In this document: one piece after another, positions 51,997 to 61,389 of the stretch
Position numbering within the stretch: the stretch's first letter is position 1
How the letters are laid out: each line of letters opens with the position of its first letter
Source: Facklamia lactis
GTDB lineage: Bacteria; Bacillota; Bacilli; Lactobacillales; Aerococcaceae
Length of the DNA: 64,000 nucleotides
Assembly (NCBI RefSeq): GCF_015863205.1
Contig: NZ_JACBXQ010000003.1
Location: forward strand, 186,001 to 250,000
Direction of reading: 5' to 3'
Program-made: the position numbers and the translations under genes
The notes under the pieces: generated by a model
Told to the model about the DNA's origin: nothing
Databases searched by the model: none
What the model saw: the letters and a program-made list of their open reading frames with translations, nothing else

Positions 51997-52704
51997 CTAG
52001 TCTTGTTCTGGATTCTTTAAAAAGTAACCTACTCCACGCCTTGTAATAATATAGCTAGGGTGGCTAGGCGTATCTTCAATTTTTTCCCGTAAACGCCTTA
52101 TGGTAACATCGACTGTTCTAACATCACCAAAATAATCATAGCCCCAAACCGTTTCTAAAAGATGTTCTCGAGTCATCACCTGCCCAATGTGTTTAGATAA
52201 ATAATGCAAAAGTTCAAACTCTCGGTGAGTCAGCTCAATTTCTACTCCACGTTTAGAAACAATATAGGCATCCTGATGGACAATTAAATCGCCTACTTCA
52301 ATATCATTCGATAATTCAGCTTGCTGTTGTTCTTCTTCCCTCACTGTATTGCGGCGCAAATTGGCTTTAACGCGAGCAATTAATTCACGATTTGAAAAAG
52401 GTTTTGTAACATAATCGTCCGCCCCTAATTCTAAACCTAATACTTTATCAATTTCAGAATCTTTAGCTGTTAACATAATAATCGGAACAGAACTTGTTTT
52501 CCGAATTTCTCGGCAAACCTCTAATCCTTCAATTTTTGGCAACATTAAATCCAATAAAATTAAATCAGGTGAATTGGTAGCAAATTTCTCTAATGCTTCT
52601 TCTCCATCAAAGGCTGCATCTACTTCAAAGCCTTCATTTTTTAAATTAAAAGTAATTATGTCTGAGATTGGTTTTTCATCATCAACAACAAGAATACGTT
52701 TCAT
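51997..52704 (-). CDS. walR: WalR/VicR essential response regulator
   Basis: A 235-residue OmpR-family regulator. The receiver has [13 protein letters not shown] and the phosphoacceptor in [14 protein letters not shown]; the winged helix includes [17 protein letters not shown] and the C-terminal RGVGYFL. It binds TGTWAH-N5-TGTWAH boxes and controls wall hydrolases; one exact box is found at 10726-10742. It heads the operon. Confidence 0.98.
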   Translation of the reverse strand: MKRILVVDDEKPISDIITFNLKNEGFEVDAAFDGEEALEKFATNSPDLILLDLMLPKIEGLEVCREIRKTSSVPIIMLTAKDSEIDKVLGLELGADDYVTKPFSNRELIARVKANLRRNTVREEEQQQAELSNDIEVGDLIVHQDAYIVSKRGVEIELTHREFELLHYLSKHIGQVMTREHLLETVWGYDYFGDVRTVDVTIRRLREKIEDTPSHPSYIITRRGVGYFLKNPEQD

Positions 52705-52872
52705 GCTGTCACTCCTTTATACGATCTCAGCTAGAATCAATCTATATAAGACCTTTTTTATCGAAAAAATACAATACCTTCTTTATATTTTTTCTACCAT
52801 TATTATTATTATACCTATCAATTGAGATTAGTCAAAACGTATTCCATATCATTTCTTGACTAAGAGACCAAA

Positions 52873-52906
52873 ATAAAAGCCCCTCCTCGTTAACAGGAAG
52901 GGACTA
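52873..52906 (-). terminator. Terminator of the L,D-transpeptidase gene
   Basis: A stem AGTCCCTTCCT/AGGAGGGGCT with two mismatches, loop GTTAACG, followed by TTTATTTT on the minus strand. Confidence 0.75.
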
Positions 52907-52910
52907 TAAA

Positions 52911-54302
52911 TTAGAATACAATGACTGGAGTTCCGACTTCAACCATTTCAAAAAGTTCTGACATTAAGGCAGGAGGGGTATTAATACAGCCTTGAGAACC
53001 CGCATACATGTATACGTCTCCTCCAAAACTAGATTGCCAATTAGCATCGTGTATTCCTTGACCGGTATCATCAAATGGCATCCAGTATGAAACAGGTTGG
53101 CGATAATCATTACCACGTTGCTGGTTAACTCCTACCAGTGTAGCGTCTTTCTGTTTATCCCAAATAGCATAGGCACCTGGTATTGTTGGAGTTGGCGGAT
53201 CCGCATCAGCCATACCCGATACAATCTCTGCTGAAAATAATTGTGTTCCATCTTCGTAGTAATACATCATTTGATTAGTTAGATCGACTTCAATATAGGT
53301 AGAGCCTATATCGTCACTACTGTCTGAATTATAACCCGTCCCTGAAATAGCCGGTTGACGTTTGACATCTTTATTTCCAGATAGATCAGCGATAATATTT
53401 TGAACTTCAGTTTCACGATCAATGGACCAACCAAGTGTTCCGGGTTGAACTGTAACTTCACCTTGTAAAGTTGATTTAAACTTACGTTCTTTAGTGTAAG
53501 TTGCATGTTTTTCATTTAATTCTGTTAAATACTCATCAATGGCAACTTCATCAAAAACGACATTGTTACTTGGATCAAAATATAGCCACTCCAAAATTTT
53601 CTCTTGAGGTATTTGAACCTCTTTATCCTCAATCTTTAAGACGATTTCCTTGTTTGTAATGCCTTCTATCATATCCATGGCTTTCTCAATCCGTTCATCT
53701 TTAGAGGTGACAGTTGGTTGCGCATATGCTTGGTTCAACTCAACCGTTGTTTCATTATCTTGAATAGCTTTCAAAATGGTCTGAGAAACTCTTTCTAAAT
53801 CGAGTTGAGTCCCTTCCTCTGCCTCTTCTACTTGGTAGCCAGTAGCTTCTGAGTATGTAATAGTAGCATCCGTCGGTGAAGTTCGTTCATCATTACTAAT
53901 CCCCAAGTTATTTAAGGATTGTTGAACACTTACTGGGTCTAGATGAACATGTTCTTCTAACACATTATTATATTCTGTCGAAGAGAAATAACCGGTAACC
54001 CATTTATTAGGATTTTGTGATAAGTATGAATTTTCTATCACTTCATCTGCATCAATAACAGCACCTAAATCAGCAATTGAAACTTCACCTAACTCTTTCC
54101 CATTTTCTTTTAGCAGAATTTTTCGCTCTAATACTTCTTCTTCAATTTTTTTCTCGGCTTCTTCTAAAGTTAGATTACTAATATCTACATCTCCAAAAGT
54201 AGTATTTGCTTGAAACTTCTCTGCATAAAAACCAATTCCCGCACTATACGCTACCCCTAAAAGTACAAGTGTTATAACGGTGATGATTATTCCTTTTTTC
54301 AT
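52911..54302 (-). CDS. L,D-transpeptidase (YkuD) with peptidoglycan-binding domains, Ldt-fm-like
   Basis: A 463-residue membrane-anchored enzyme. An N-terminal helix (about 5-27) is followed by two PG_binding_4-type domains (about 60-330) and the YkuD domain (about 345-463). It would form 3-3 cross-links or attach proteins, resisting beta-lactams. The catalytic cysteine is Cys439 and the active-site His is His418 (GIHDANW). The signature that is normally SHGC reads SQGC, so the second conserved histidine is Gln437. The rest (GCINTPP) is typical. It is monocistronic, between walR and trmR. Confidence 0.93.
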   Translation of the reverse strand: MKKGIIITVITLVLLGVAYSAGIGFYAEKFQANTTFGDVDISNLTLEEAEKKIEEEVLERKILLKENGKELGEVSIADLGAVIDADEVIENSYLSQNPNKWVTGYFSSTEYNNVLEEHVHLDPVSVQQSLNNLGISNDERTSPTDATITYSEATGYQVEEAEEGTQLDLERVSQTILKAIQDNETTVELNQAYAQPTVTSKDERIEKAMDMIEGITNKEIVLKIEDKEVQIPQEKILEWLYFDPSNNVVFDEVAIDEYLTELNEKHATYTKERKFKSTLQGEVTVQPGTLGWSIDRETEVQNIIADLSGNKDVKRQPAISGTGYNSDSSDDIGSTYIEVDLTNQMMYYYEDGTQLFSAEIVSGMADADPPTPTIPGAYAIWDKQKDATLVGVNQQRGNDYRQPVSYWMPFDDTGQGIHDANWQSSFGGDVYMYAGSQGCINTPPALMSELFEMVEVGTPVIVF

Positions 54303-54411
54303 TCCTTCACCTCTTAGATTATTCTATCCTATTCAAATACGTATTTTAACATCTATTTGTGAAATTTCTGTTAATATTTAGCTAATATTACACTTTATTC
54401 CTACAAATTCA

Positions 54412-55107
54412 CTATATACTTGACAAGAAATCATTATTCTCAGACTCTTTCCGAATCATTAACAGACCATCTCCTAATGGAACTAAACAAGAACGATGAT
54501 TTTTAGCGGGTAAAACGAGCTCCAAAAGTTCATTTAACTTTCTATGTATTTTACGCACTCGCTTAGGTATATCAGCCTCGTCATCTAAGACTGTTCCAGC
54601 TTGAAAGATATCGTCAATAATGATAACCCCGCCTACCGATAATAATCTCATACACTCCGGTAAAAATTCAACATATTTCGCTTTAGCTGAGTCCATAAAT
54701 ATCAAATCAAAGCAGCCACTTAATTGGGGAAGCTCACTAGCCGCATCCCCTTCTATCATCGTAATCCGATCACTTAAACCTAATTTTTTAAAATTTTCTT
54801 TTGCTCGTTCGTACATCAGTGGATAACGATCTATCGTTGTTAAATGCCCTTCTGTTTTTAAATGTTGGGCCATCAAACTAGCAGAGAATCCAACCGCTGT
54901 TCCAATTTCTAATATTTTTTTAGGTTGAGTAGTCGCGCAAAAAAAATCAATAAATTTTGCTGTTTCATGCGGAATAATAGGAATTCCCTGCTTAACAGCA
55001 TAATCCTCTAATTCACCTAGTCCATTCTCAAATCCATTCTGTTTTTGACGCATAAAATCAACAATTTTAGGAATTACTATTGGACGGTGCATCATTTCAT
55101 TTAGCAT
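54412..55107 (-). CDS. trmR: SAM-dependent O-methyltransferase, TrmR/YrrM-like
   Basis: A 231-residue class I methyltransferase. The SAM motif is ILEIGTAVGFSASLMA, motif II contains TTIDRYP, the metal-site Asp is in FDLIFMDSAKAKY and a further one is in IIIDDIFQAG. This matches the O-methyltransferase family that includes TrmR, which methylates 5-hydroxyuridine at the tRNA wobble position. A catechol-type substrate cannot be excluded from sequence alone. Confidence 0.82.
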   Translation of the reverse strand: MLNEMMHRPIVIPKIVDFMRQKQNGFENGLGELEDYAVKQGIPIIPHETAKFIDFFCATTQPKKILEIGTAVGFSASLMAQHLKTEGHLTTIDRYPLMYERAKENFKKLGLSDRITMIEGDAASELPQLSGCFDLIFMDSAKAKYVEFLPECMRLLSVGGVIIIDDIFQAGTVLDDEADIPKRVRKIHRKLNELLELVLPAKNHRSCLVPLGDGLLMIRKESENNDFLSSI

Positions 55108-55128
55108 TGCTTCCTCCTAATTCTCATT

Positions 55129-55159
55129 AAAAAATGAACGAGATAGACTCATCTCGCTC
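55129..55159 (-). terminator. Terminator downstream of the CNNM-type gene
   Basis: A nine-base stem GAGCGAGAT/ATCTCGTTC, followed by ATTTTTTAA on the minus strand. Confidence 0.7.
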
Positions 55160-55193
55160 AGATTGTGCTTTCTGATTCTCCATCATTTATTGT

Positions 55194-56597
55194 TTAATTG
55201 TCATCGAGCTCAAAGTCACTTTCACGTCGATCACTCTCATTTAAGAAAGCATGCAAACTAAATTCTGTCTCTATAGCATATGAAGGATCGTGTGTAACGT
55301 GAATTCCCCGAATACGACCATTTTCAACATTACTTGTTGTCAGAACATAATCATTCATTCTTACAGAAATTCTCTCTTCATCATCTGGAACATATCCAAT
55401 CACTTGAATCATTAAACCAGCAATCGTATCTACCTCTTCAGAATCTAAATCCTCATCAAAATAATGATTATATTTTTCTAAAGTAATGACACCATTAATA
55501 TAATAATTAGCATCATCAATCTTTCGAACTACGGTTGCGGTAATATCTGACTCATCATTAATATCGCCCACAATTTCTTCAATCAAATCTTCAAGGGTTA
55601 CAATCCCTTCCACTCCACCATACTCATCTCGCAAAATAGCCATATGAGTTTCTTCTCTACGAAATTCTACCAAAAGATCGTCAATATAAGCAGTAGACGG
55701 AACAAACAATGGTTCATTGGCTATCGCCATAAAATCAACATTATCAAACCCATTTTTTTGTGCTGCTTTTAATAAAGACTTAACATGTAGAACCCCTATC
55801 ACATTATCCTTACTTTCCTCGTAGATAGGTAATCGAGAATAGGGACTTGATAAAATTTCAGATAAAATCTCTTCATAATCATCTTCAATATCAATCATTT
55901 GCGTATCTGTTCTAGGAACCATTACTTCACGTGCCAATTTTGAATCCAGTGAAAGAACCCCTTCTAGCATGGCATATTCAGCTAAATCAATTGCACCTTC
56001 TGCCTGGCTTTGATTCAGAATGGCTACCATTTCTTCCCGCGTAAATTGTTCATTATCCGCATTAAAATCGATCGGAGTTATACGCTTTAAAAGACCCGTT
56101 GACAGAGAAAGAAGTTGTACAAAAGGCTTAAAAATTCTTTGAATCCCTTCCACAACTCCACTAGTGGCCATAGCAACTTGATCTGGCATTTGTAAAGCCA
56201 CCTGTTTAGGGTATAGCTCTCCAAAAACTAAAGTAATATAAGATAAAATAACTGTCACCACAACAATCGATACGGTCGTTGCTCCAGGAAAATTAGGTAT
56301 CCAGTGATTAAAATATTCTGCAAAACTTGTAGCAGCCGATGCACTTGATAAGAATCCTGCAAGGGTGATCGCAACTTGGATAGTTGCTAAGAAATCATCC
56401 GCGTTTTCAATCAATCGAAGTACTCGCTCAGCTTTTTTATTTCCTTCTTCTTCTGCCATCGCTCGCATTTTTGATTGATTAATAGAAACAAATGCTATTT
56501 CTGCTGCAGCAAAAAAAGCATTGATCCCCGTTAAAATAATGATGATCATTAACTGAAATATAAGTGAATTCCCCGAGGAGTCCATAATTTTTTTCAT
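55194..56597 (-). CDS. CNNM/HlyC-CorC family transporter (DUF21, CBS pair, CorC_HlyC)
   Basis: A 467-residue protein. The DUF21 membrane domain (about 10-200, with GINAFFAAAEIAFVSINQSK) is followed by a CBS pair (about 215-345, VPRTDTQMID) and a C-terminal CorC_HlyC domain. The family mediates divalent-cation (Mg/Co) efflux or Mg homeostasis. AAAGGAG sits only two bases from the ATG at 56597; ATG at 56585 is the alternative start. Confidence 0.9.
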   Translation of the reverse strand: MKKIMDSSGNSLIFQLMIIIILTGINAFFAAAEIAFVSINQSKMRAMAEEEGNKKAERVLRLIENADDFLATIQVAITLAGFLSSASAATSFAEYFNHWIPNFPGATTVSIVVVTVILSYITLVFGELYPKQVALQMPDQVAMATSGVVEGIQRIFKPFVQLLSLSTGLLKRITPIDFNADNEQFTREEMVAILNQSQAEGAIDLAEYAMLEGVLSLDSKLAREVMVPRTDTQMIDIEDDYEEILSEILSSPYSRLPIYEESKDNVIGVLHVKSLLKAAQKNGFDNVDFMAIANEPLFVPSTAYIDDLLVEFRREETHMAILRDEYGGVEGIVTLEDLIEEIVGDINDESDITATVVRKIDDANYYINGVITLEKYNHYFDEDLDSEEVDTIAGLMIQVIGYVPDDEERISVRMNDYVLTTSNVENGRIRGIHVTHDPSYAIETEFSLHAFLNESDRRESDFELDDN

Positions 56598-56824
56598 TTC
56601 TCCTTTAAATACATGAGCTTGTATATACTTGAACTAACTTGAAGTAAAAATTCTGATTACTTTCATAATAGGTAAACTTGACCAAAAAAGCAATACTTTC
56701 TATTTGTTATGGCTTTTTTTATATTAGAAATTAATGAGCCTGGTTTTCGTTTTTTTTAATCTATGGTATGATAGTGTCTGTTAATAAACTTTCTATAGAT
56801 GATATTAAGAATAGGAGTTCTTAT

Positions 56825-57457
56825 ATGATTGATGAATTAATGGCCCCTAAAGATACTATCATTAGCATTCCTCAGACAATGAATTGCTTAGAAGCTGTTC
56901 AAATTCTTGAAGACAACAGTCTACGAAGCGCTCCTGTTTTAGATGCTAGTAAGACAATATATCGGGGCAATATTTACCGATATCATATCTACCAATACCA
57001 TTTTCACCATCCTGAAGAAGACTTAAAGCAAATCCTCGTCACACGTTTTCTTAAAAACACCACCAAAGTAGTTCGTATTACCGACACAATTCTTGACTTA
57101 TTCTTTGCAGTAAAAGATCTCCCCTACGTGGCAGTTCTAAATGCCGATAATGCTTTTATGGGGATAATACGCCATCAAACGCTTTTATCTTTCTTCAATC
57201 AATCTTGGGCAATGAATGAAGCTGGCTATCTTATAATGGTTGAGTCTTTAGGCAAAAAAGGAGATTTAATGCAGCTATGTCGTTTAATTAATCGATATAC
57301 TGATATTGTATCCTGTATGACACTCGATCGGAATGTCTACCATAACCGGTCAACCGTTGTCTATCAATTACCGAAAGACTTAAATATTCTCACTTTTCAA
57401 ACCCTCATTAAATATCTAGAAAAAAGACATTATAACGTGCAATATTGGCAATTTTAA
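56825..57457 (+). CDS. cbpA: Cyclic-di-AMP-binding CBS-domain protein CbpA
   Basis: A 210-residue protein with an N-terminal CBS pair (ISIPQTMNCLEAVQILED; LRSAPVLD; TIYRGNIYRYHIYQY; DLPYVAVLN) and a C-terminal ACT-like domain (GDLMQLCRLINRYTDIVSCMT). The GNIYRYHIYQYHF segment matches my memory of Listeria CbpA, which binds c-di-AMP and links it to (p)ppGpp synthesis. AGGAG before the ATG at 56825 sets the start. It is divergent from the CNNM gene. Confidence 0.82.
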   Translation: MIDELMAPKDTIISIPQTMNCLEAVQILEDNSLRSAPVLDASKTIYRGNIYRYHIYQYHFHHPEEDLKQILVTRFLKNTTKVVRITDTILDLFFAVKDLPYVAVLNADNAFMGIIRHQTLLSFFNQSWAMNEAGYLIMVESLGKKGDLMQLCRLINRYTDIVSCMTLDRNVYHNRSTVVYQLPKDLNILTFQTLIKYLEKRHYNVQYWQF

Positions 57458-57466
57458 ACTAGAACG

Positions 57467-57505
57467 AGTCATGGAAAGGGGAAAACCCTAATCCATGACT
57501 TTTTC
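57467..57505. terminator. Bidirectional terminator
   Basis: A stem AGTCATGGA/TCCATGACT with a 16-base loop and TTTTT on the plus strand, abutting the stop of the convergent MBL gene. Confidence 0.8.
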
Positions 57506-58143
57506 TATAAATCTTGTAAAAACAGATTATTCTCTATTTCATATGATAATTCTGTTGGTTCTCCATGCCCTGGGAAAACTTTAAATGTTGGAGACAAAAT
57601 TAATATTTTGTCCTTGAGGCTTTGATTCAAATCATTGGTATTGGCATTTAATAAATCAGTTCTTCCCACTGATCCTTTAAATAAAACATCTCCAGAAATC
57701 ATAAAAAGATCATCCTCAAACAAATATGTTACATGTCCCGGACTATGCCCAGGTGTATGCAATAATTTCATATCAAAGCCCTCTATTTGATGATTCCCCA
57801 TATTATCATTATCCCAATAGTATTCAGCAGGTCTTTGGATAACTTCTCGATTACTAAATTTCGATAAATTCAACTGAGGATCTAACAAAAATTCTTTCTC
57901 CAACGAATGAATATATACTGGTATTTTATAATAATCACGTAATTCATCCAAAGCTCCAATATGGTCATAATGAGCATGAGTGAGTAAAATTGCTTTAGGT
58001 TGCCACTGCTTCTCATCAATCCACTGGATTAAAGTCTCTGCTTGAGCTCCTGGATCAAATATCAAAGCATCATTGTGATTGTTATACACTACATAGGTGT
58101 TTTCTCTTAACAAACCTACCGTTTTATAAGCAACTTGTAACAT
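57505..58143 (-). CDS. MBL-fold metallo-hydrolase (YqgX/glyoxalase II-like)
   Basis: A 212-residue hydrolase. THAHYDHIGAL supplies the HxHxDH metal site, with further ligands in LHTPGHSPGHV, SGDVLF and PGHGEPTEL. This matches the YqgX-like hydroxyacylglutathione-hydrolase family; without glutathione it may act on bacillithiol or related thioesters. It follows alr by 11 bases. Confidence 0.85.
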   Translation of the reverse strand: MLQVAYKTVGLLRENTYVVYNNHNDALIFDPGAQAETLIQWIDEKQWQPKAILLTHAHYDHIGALDELRDYYKIPVYIHSLEKEFLLDPQLNLSKFSNREVIQRPAEYYWDNDNMGNHQIEGFDMKLLHTPGHSPGHVTYLFEDDLFMISGDVLFKGSVGRTDLLNANTNDLNQSLKDKILILSPTFKVFPGHGEPTELSYEIENNLFLQDL

Positions 58144-58154
58144 TCTTGCCCCTC

Positions 58155-59351
58155 CTAAATATATATTCTCGGAACTCTTGCCCCTATACTGGTCACTATC
58201 TCATATGAAATAGTGTCTACTTGCCTTGCAATGCTTGAAGCATGATTATTTAACCCTCCATCCATTCCAATTAGTGTCACTTCTGTCCCAATTGGAAAAG
58301 CCTTTGGTAAGCGAATCATCATCTGATCCATATTAATCACACCTAACACAGAACACTTATAGCCTTCAACTAAAACTGGAACGCTATGGTACGCTCTCAG
58401 CCAACCATCAGCATAGCCAATGGGCACTGTGCCAATCCATTCTTCTTCCTGACTTGTATAAGTAGCTCCATACGACACTGACGTTCCAGACGGTACTTTT
58501 TTTACGTAAACTAATTCGGAAACGAGTTGTAAGGCAGGCTGTAAATCTAAGGCTAACATCTGATCAAATGTTGCGTTATGTTCAAATTCTTCGTCACAAT
58601 ACGTTTCTTGTTTTATAACCAAATCTTTAGGGTGCAACCCATACATAGCAATCCCCAAACGTATAATATCTGATTTTTGATTATAGTTTGGGTACATCGC
58701 CATAGCCGAATTAGCAAAATGGCGAATTTTAACAGATTCAGGAACTTCTTCCAAAAGAAATTCCCACCGTTCCCATTGCTGTTGTATATATGTACTCGGT
58801 CCTCCTCCTGCTGTAGCAAAGTGAGTAAAAACCCCTTCCCAGACAGCCCAAGTAAATCCTTTAATCTGTTCATAAAATGTCCGTATATCTGTTTTCGATT
58901 GTAAACCAATTCTAGACATACCCGTATCCAATTTCAAATGAAATTTTAATTGATAAAGATTCAATAATTCCGTTTGTTCAGAATGTTCTAACTGCTCATA
59001 AGCTTTCACGAAAAAATCAATATTACTCACTGTTATGGTGATATTATAATGAAGAATTTCTGCAATTCCATATGGTGAAGTCAAACCAAGGACTAAAATA
59101 GGCACTTGGATCAGCCCTGCTTGTCTAAGTTCGATCGCTTCATCAACTGTTGCCACACATAAACCAGTAGCTCCGGCCTCTAAAGCAGCTTTCGCAACTG
59201 GAACTGCTCCATGACCATATCCATCCGCTTTTACTACAGCATAGATCTCCTGATCTACTGTGATAAGGCCACGGAATTCTTTTATATTATGCGAAATAGC
59301 ACTCAAATTAATAATCGCCTGTGTCGGACGATGTTCACTAGCAAAATTCAT
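58155..59351 (-). CDS. alr: Alanine racemase
   Basis: A 398-residue PLP enzyme that makes D-Ala for peptidoglycan. The PLP lysine is in AVVKADGYGHGA, and the catalytic tyrosine of the other subunit is in SYGATYTS. GTVPIGYADGW and INMDQMM are typical of the C-terminal domain. It is encoded after acpS in the classic acpS-alr order. Confidence 0.97.
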   Translation of the reverse strand: MNFASEHRPTQAIINLSAISHNIKEFRGLITVDQEIYAVVKADGYGHGAVPVAKAALEAGATGLCVATVDEAIELRQAGLIQVPILVLGLTSPYGIAEILHYNITITVSNIDFFVKAYEQLEHSEQTELLNLYQLKFHLKLDTGMSRIGLQSKTDIRTFYEQIKGFTWAVWEGVFTHFATAGGGPSTYIQQQWERWEFLLEEVPESVKIRHFANSAMAMYPNYNQKSDIIRLGIAMYGLHPKDLVIKQETYCDEEFEHNATFDQMLALDLQPALQLVSELVYVKKVPSGTSVSYGATYTSQEEEWIGTVPIGYADGWLRAYHSVPVLVEGYKCSVLGVINMDQMMIRLPKAFPIGTEVTLIGMDGGLNNHASSIARQVDTISYEIVTSIGARVPRIYI

Positions 59352-59368
59352 AATCCATACCCCAATTT

Positions 59369-59761
59369 CTATTTACTTAATAAGAACTGCTGAAGTTTTT
59401 TTTCAATTATGACAGAATCTAAGTCAATAAGAACCATAGAAATTGCAAAATCTCGACTATGACTAATTGACACTTTTACAGACTCAGCCAATGGTCCGGA
59501 AGAAAGATAGGGCTTCCCTTGATTGTCTGATAAGATTTCTATATCTGTAAATTTCAACCTACCGATTCCACATCCAATTGCCTTTGAGTATGCTTCTTTA
59601 GCAGAAAATCTACCTGCTAAAAAACTAAAACGTCGACTGCCTTGTAATCGTTCAAACAGCAATAATTCTTTTGGAGCTAGAATTCGTTTTGCAAATTGCG
59701 AGTGCTTAACATAAGCCTGTTCGATCCGCTTAATTTCAACAATATCGGTTCCTATCTCCAT
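59369..59761 (-). CDS. acpS: Holo-[acyl-carrier-protein] synthase AcpS
   Basis: A 130-residue phosphopantetheinyl transferase that activates ACP. The Mg-binding Asp is in IGTDIVEIKRIEQ and the conserved FSAKEAYSKAIG and VSISHSRDFAI follow. It sits between cshA (18 bases upstream) and alr (17 bases downstream). Confidence 0.95.
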   Translation of the reverse strand: MEIGTDIVEIKRIEQAYVKHSQFAKRILAPKELLLFERLQGSRRFSFLAGRFSAKEAYSKAIGCGIGRLKFTDIEILSDNQGKPYLSSGPLAESVKVSISHSRDFAISMVLIDLDSVIIEKKLQQFLLSK

Positions 59762-59779
59762 AAATTTCTCCTTGCTCTT

Positions 59780-61255
59780 TTATGAATGACGTTTTTTCAC
59801 TTTAAAGTTTTTGTTACTTTTCTGATTTGATATTCCTGATTTTCTCTTATCATTTTTAGAGTAATTACTTCTTCCACCTTTGGCATTACGCTTGTCCCGA
59901 TATTTGCTGTTACTACGTTTCTTACGATCAGCATTTGGTAAAGGTTTTTGAGGTGAGATAGAAACTTCAGCTTGATTAGTTTCTACAATTAATTGCCCCA
60001 ATAAAGCTGCTACTAATTCATTAGCTTCATAATGTGTCAATAGGATTTTAGCAGTATTATAATATTCAGTCACCTGACCCTCTGCTAACAATTGATTCGT
60101 CTGGTCAATGATCTGTTGCACTTGACCTTGCTGTGCCTCTTGAAGAGTGGGTGGTTTCATAGGCAACATTTGCTTACCAATTAGGTTTTCAATTGTACGC
60201 AAATAACTCATTTCATTGTGAACCACAAAGGTTAAGGATAATCCTTCATTCCCCGCTCGTCCAGTTCTACCTATACGATGAACATAAGATTCTGGATCTT
60301 GGGTAATGTCATAATTATAGACATGAGTAACTCCTGAAATATCTAAGCCTCGGGCAGCAACATCAGTAGCAACTAATAATTCTACCTCGCCTTTTCGGAA
60401 TAGATTGATGACACTAGAACGTTTCTGCTGTGTAATGTCACCATGAATAACTTCTGCATTATAACCTCGCAGGTTTAAGCCTCTTCCGACTTCATCCACT
60501 CTTTTTTTAGTGCGACAGAAAATAATAGCTTGTTTTGGCATTTGAACATCAATAAATCGTGTTAAAATATCAAACTTCTCATCATCCCGACACTTTGTAT
60601 AGTATTGTTCAATGAGATCAGCAGTCATTTGTTTAGCCTCTATTTTAACATGAGCAGGCTCTTTTAAAAACTGATCCGCTAAAGAGCGAATAGCTGCTGG
60701 CATCGTTGCAGAAAAAAGCAACGTTTGCCTAGATGTCGGGGTTGCCGATACTATAGATTTAATATCTTCAATAAAGCCCATATTTAACATCTCGTCGGCT
60801 TCATCCAAGACTAAAGTTGTTACATCATTTAGCTTGAGTACTTTACGGTTAATTAAGTCTAAAATGCGACCTGGTGTCCCCACAATTATTTGTGGTTGAT
60901 TTCGCTTAATTCTTTCTATTTGTTTTCCAATAGGAGTGCCTCCATATACAACATATACTTTAGCTCTTACCCCTTTTCCTAAGCGATATAGCTCTTCTTG
61001 TACTTGAATAGCAAGTTCTCGAGTAGGAGCCACTACTAATCCTTGAACGGATGATTGTTTACTATTTAATTTATTAAGTAGTGGCAATCCAAAAGCAGCT
61101 GTCTTCCCTGTTCCGGTTTGAGCCTGTCCAATCAGGTCTCGACCCTCTAAAGCAACTGGAATTGCTTGCTGCTGAATCGGTGTAGGTTCCTCAAAACCTA
61201 ATTCATCTAAGGGGCTTAAAATTTCTTGTTTTAAATCTAATTCTGTAAATTTCAA
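59780..61255 (-). CDS. cshA: DEAD-box RNA helicase CshA
   Basis: A 491-residue helicase of the degradosome and ribosome assembly. The Q motif (GFEEPTPIQQQAIP), motif I (AQTGTGKT), PTRELA, DEADEML, SAT and HRIGRTGRAG are present in order. The C-terminal 90 residues are basic (KKRSNSKYRDKRNAKGGRSN), an RNA-binding tail. The CshA type is supported by length and by the acpS-alr neighbours. Confidence 0.95.
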   Translation of the reverse strand: MKFTELDLKQEILSPLDELGFEEPTPIQQQAIPVALEGRDLIGQAQTGTGKTAAFGLPLLNKLNSKQSSVQGLVVAPTRELAIQVQEELYRLGKGVRAKVYVVYGGTPIGKQIERIKRNQPQIIVGTPGRILDLINRKVLKLNDVTTLVLDEADEMLNMGFIEDIKSIVSATPTSRQTLLFSATMPAAIRSLADQFLKEPAHVKIEAKQMTADLIEQYYTKCRDDEKFDILTRFIDVQMPKQAIIFCRTKKRVDEVGRGLNLRGYNAEVIHGDITQQKRSSVINLFRKGEVELLVATDVAARGLDISGVTHVYNYDITQDPESYVHRIGRTGRAGNEGLSLTFVVHNEMSYLRTIENLIGKQMLPMKPPTLQEAQQGQVQQIIDQTNQLLAEGQVTEYYNTAKILLTHYEANELVAALLGQLIVETNQAEVSISPQKPLPNADRKKRSNSKYRDKRNAKGGRSNYSKNDKRKSGISNQKSNKNFKVKKRHS

Positions 61256-61306
61256 ATAATTCTTCCTTTTCTTTATCTATATTCAATTGCGCTATACATT
61301 ATAAAT

Positions 61307-61332
61307 GGGACTAGGCAGTACGGCCCAGTCCC
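61307..61332 (-). terminator. Hairpin downstream of murF
   Basis: A ten-base stem GGGACTGGGC/GCCTAGTCCC on the minus strand, with one mismatch and only a weak T tract (ATTTAT). It separates murF from cshA. Confidence 0.55.
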
Positions 61333-61389
61333 ACTAACATCTATATTTATGAAGCTTTCGCTAAATAAAACACCTTTACGAAGGCTTGA

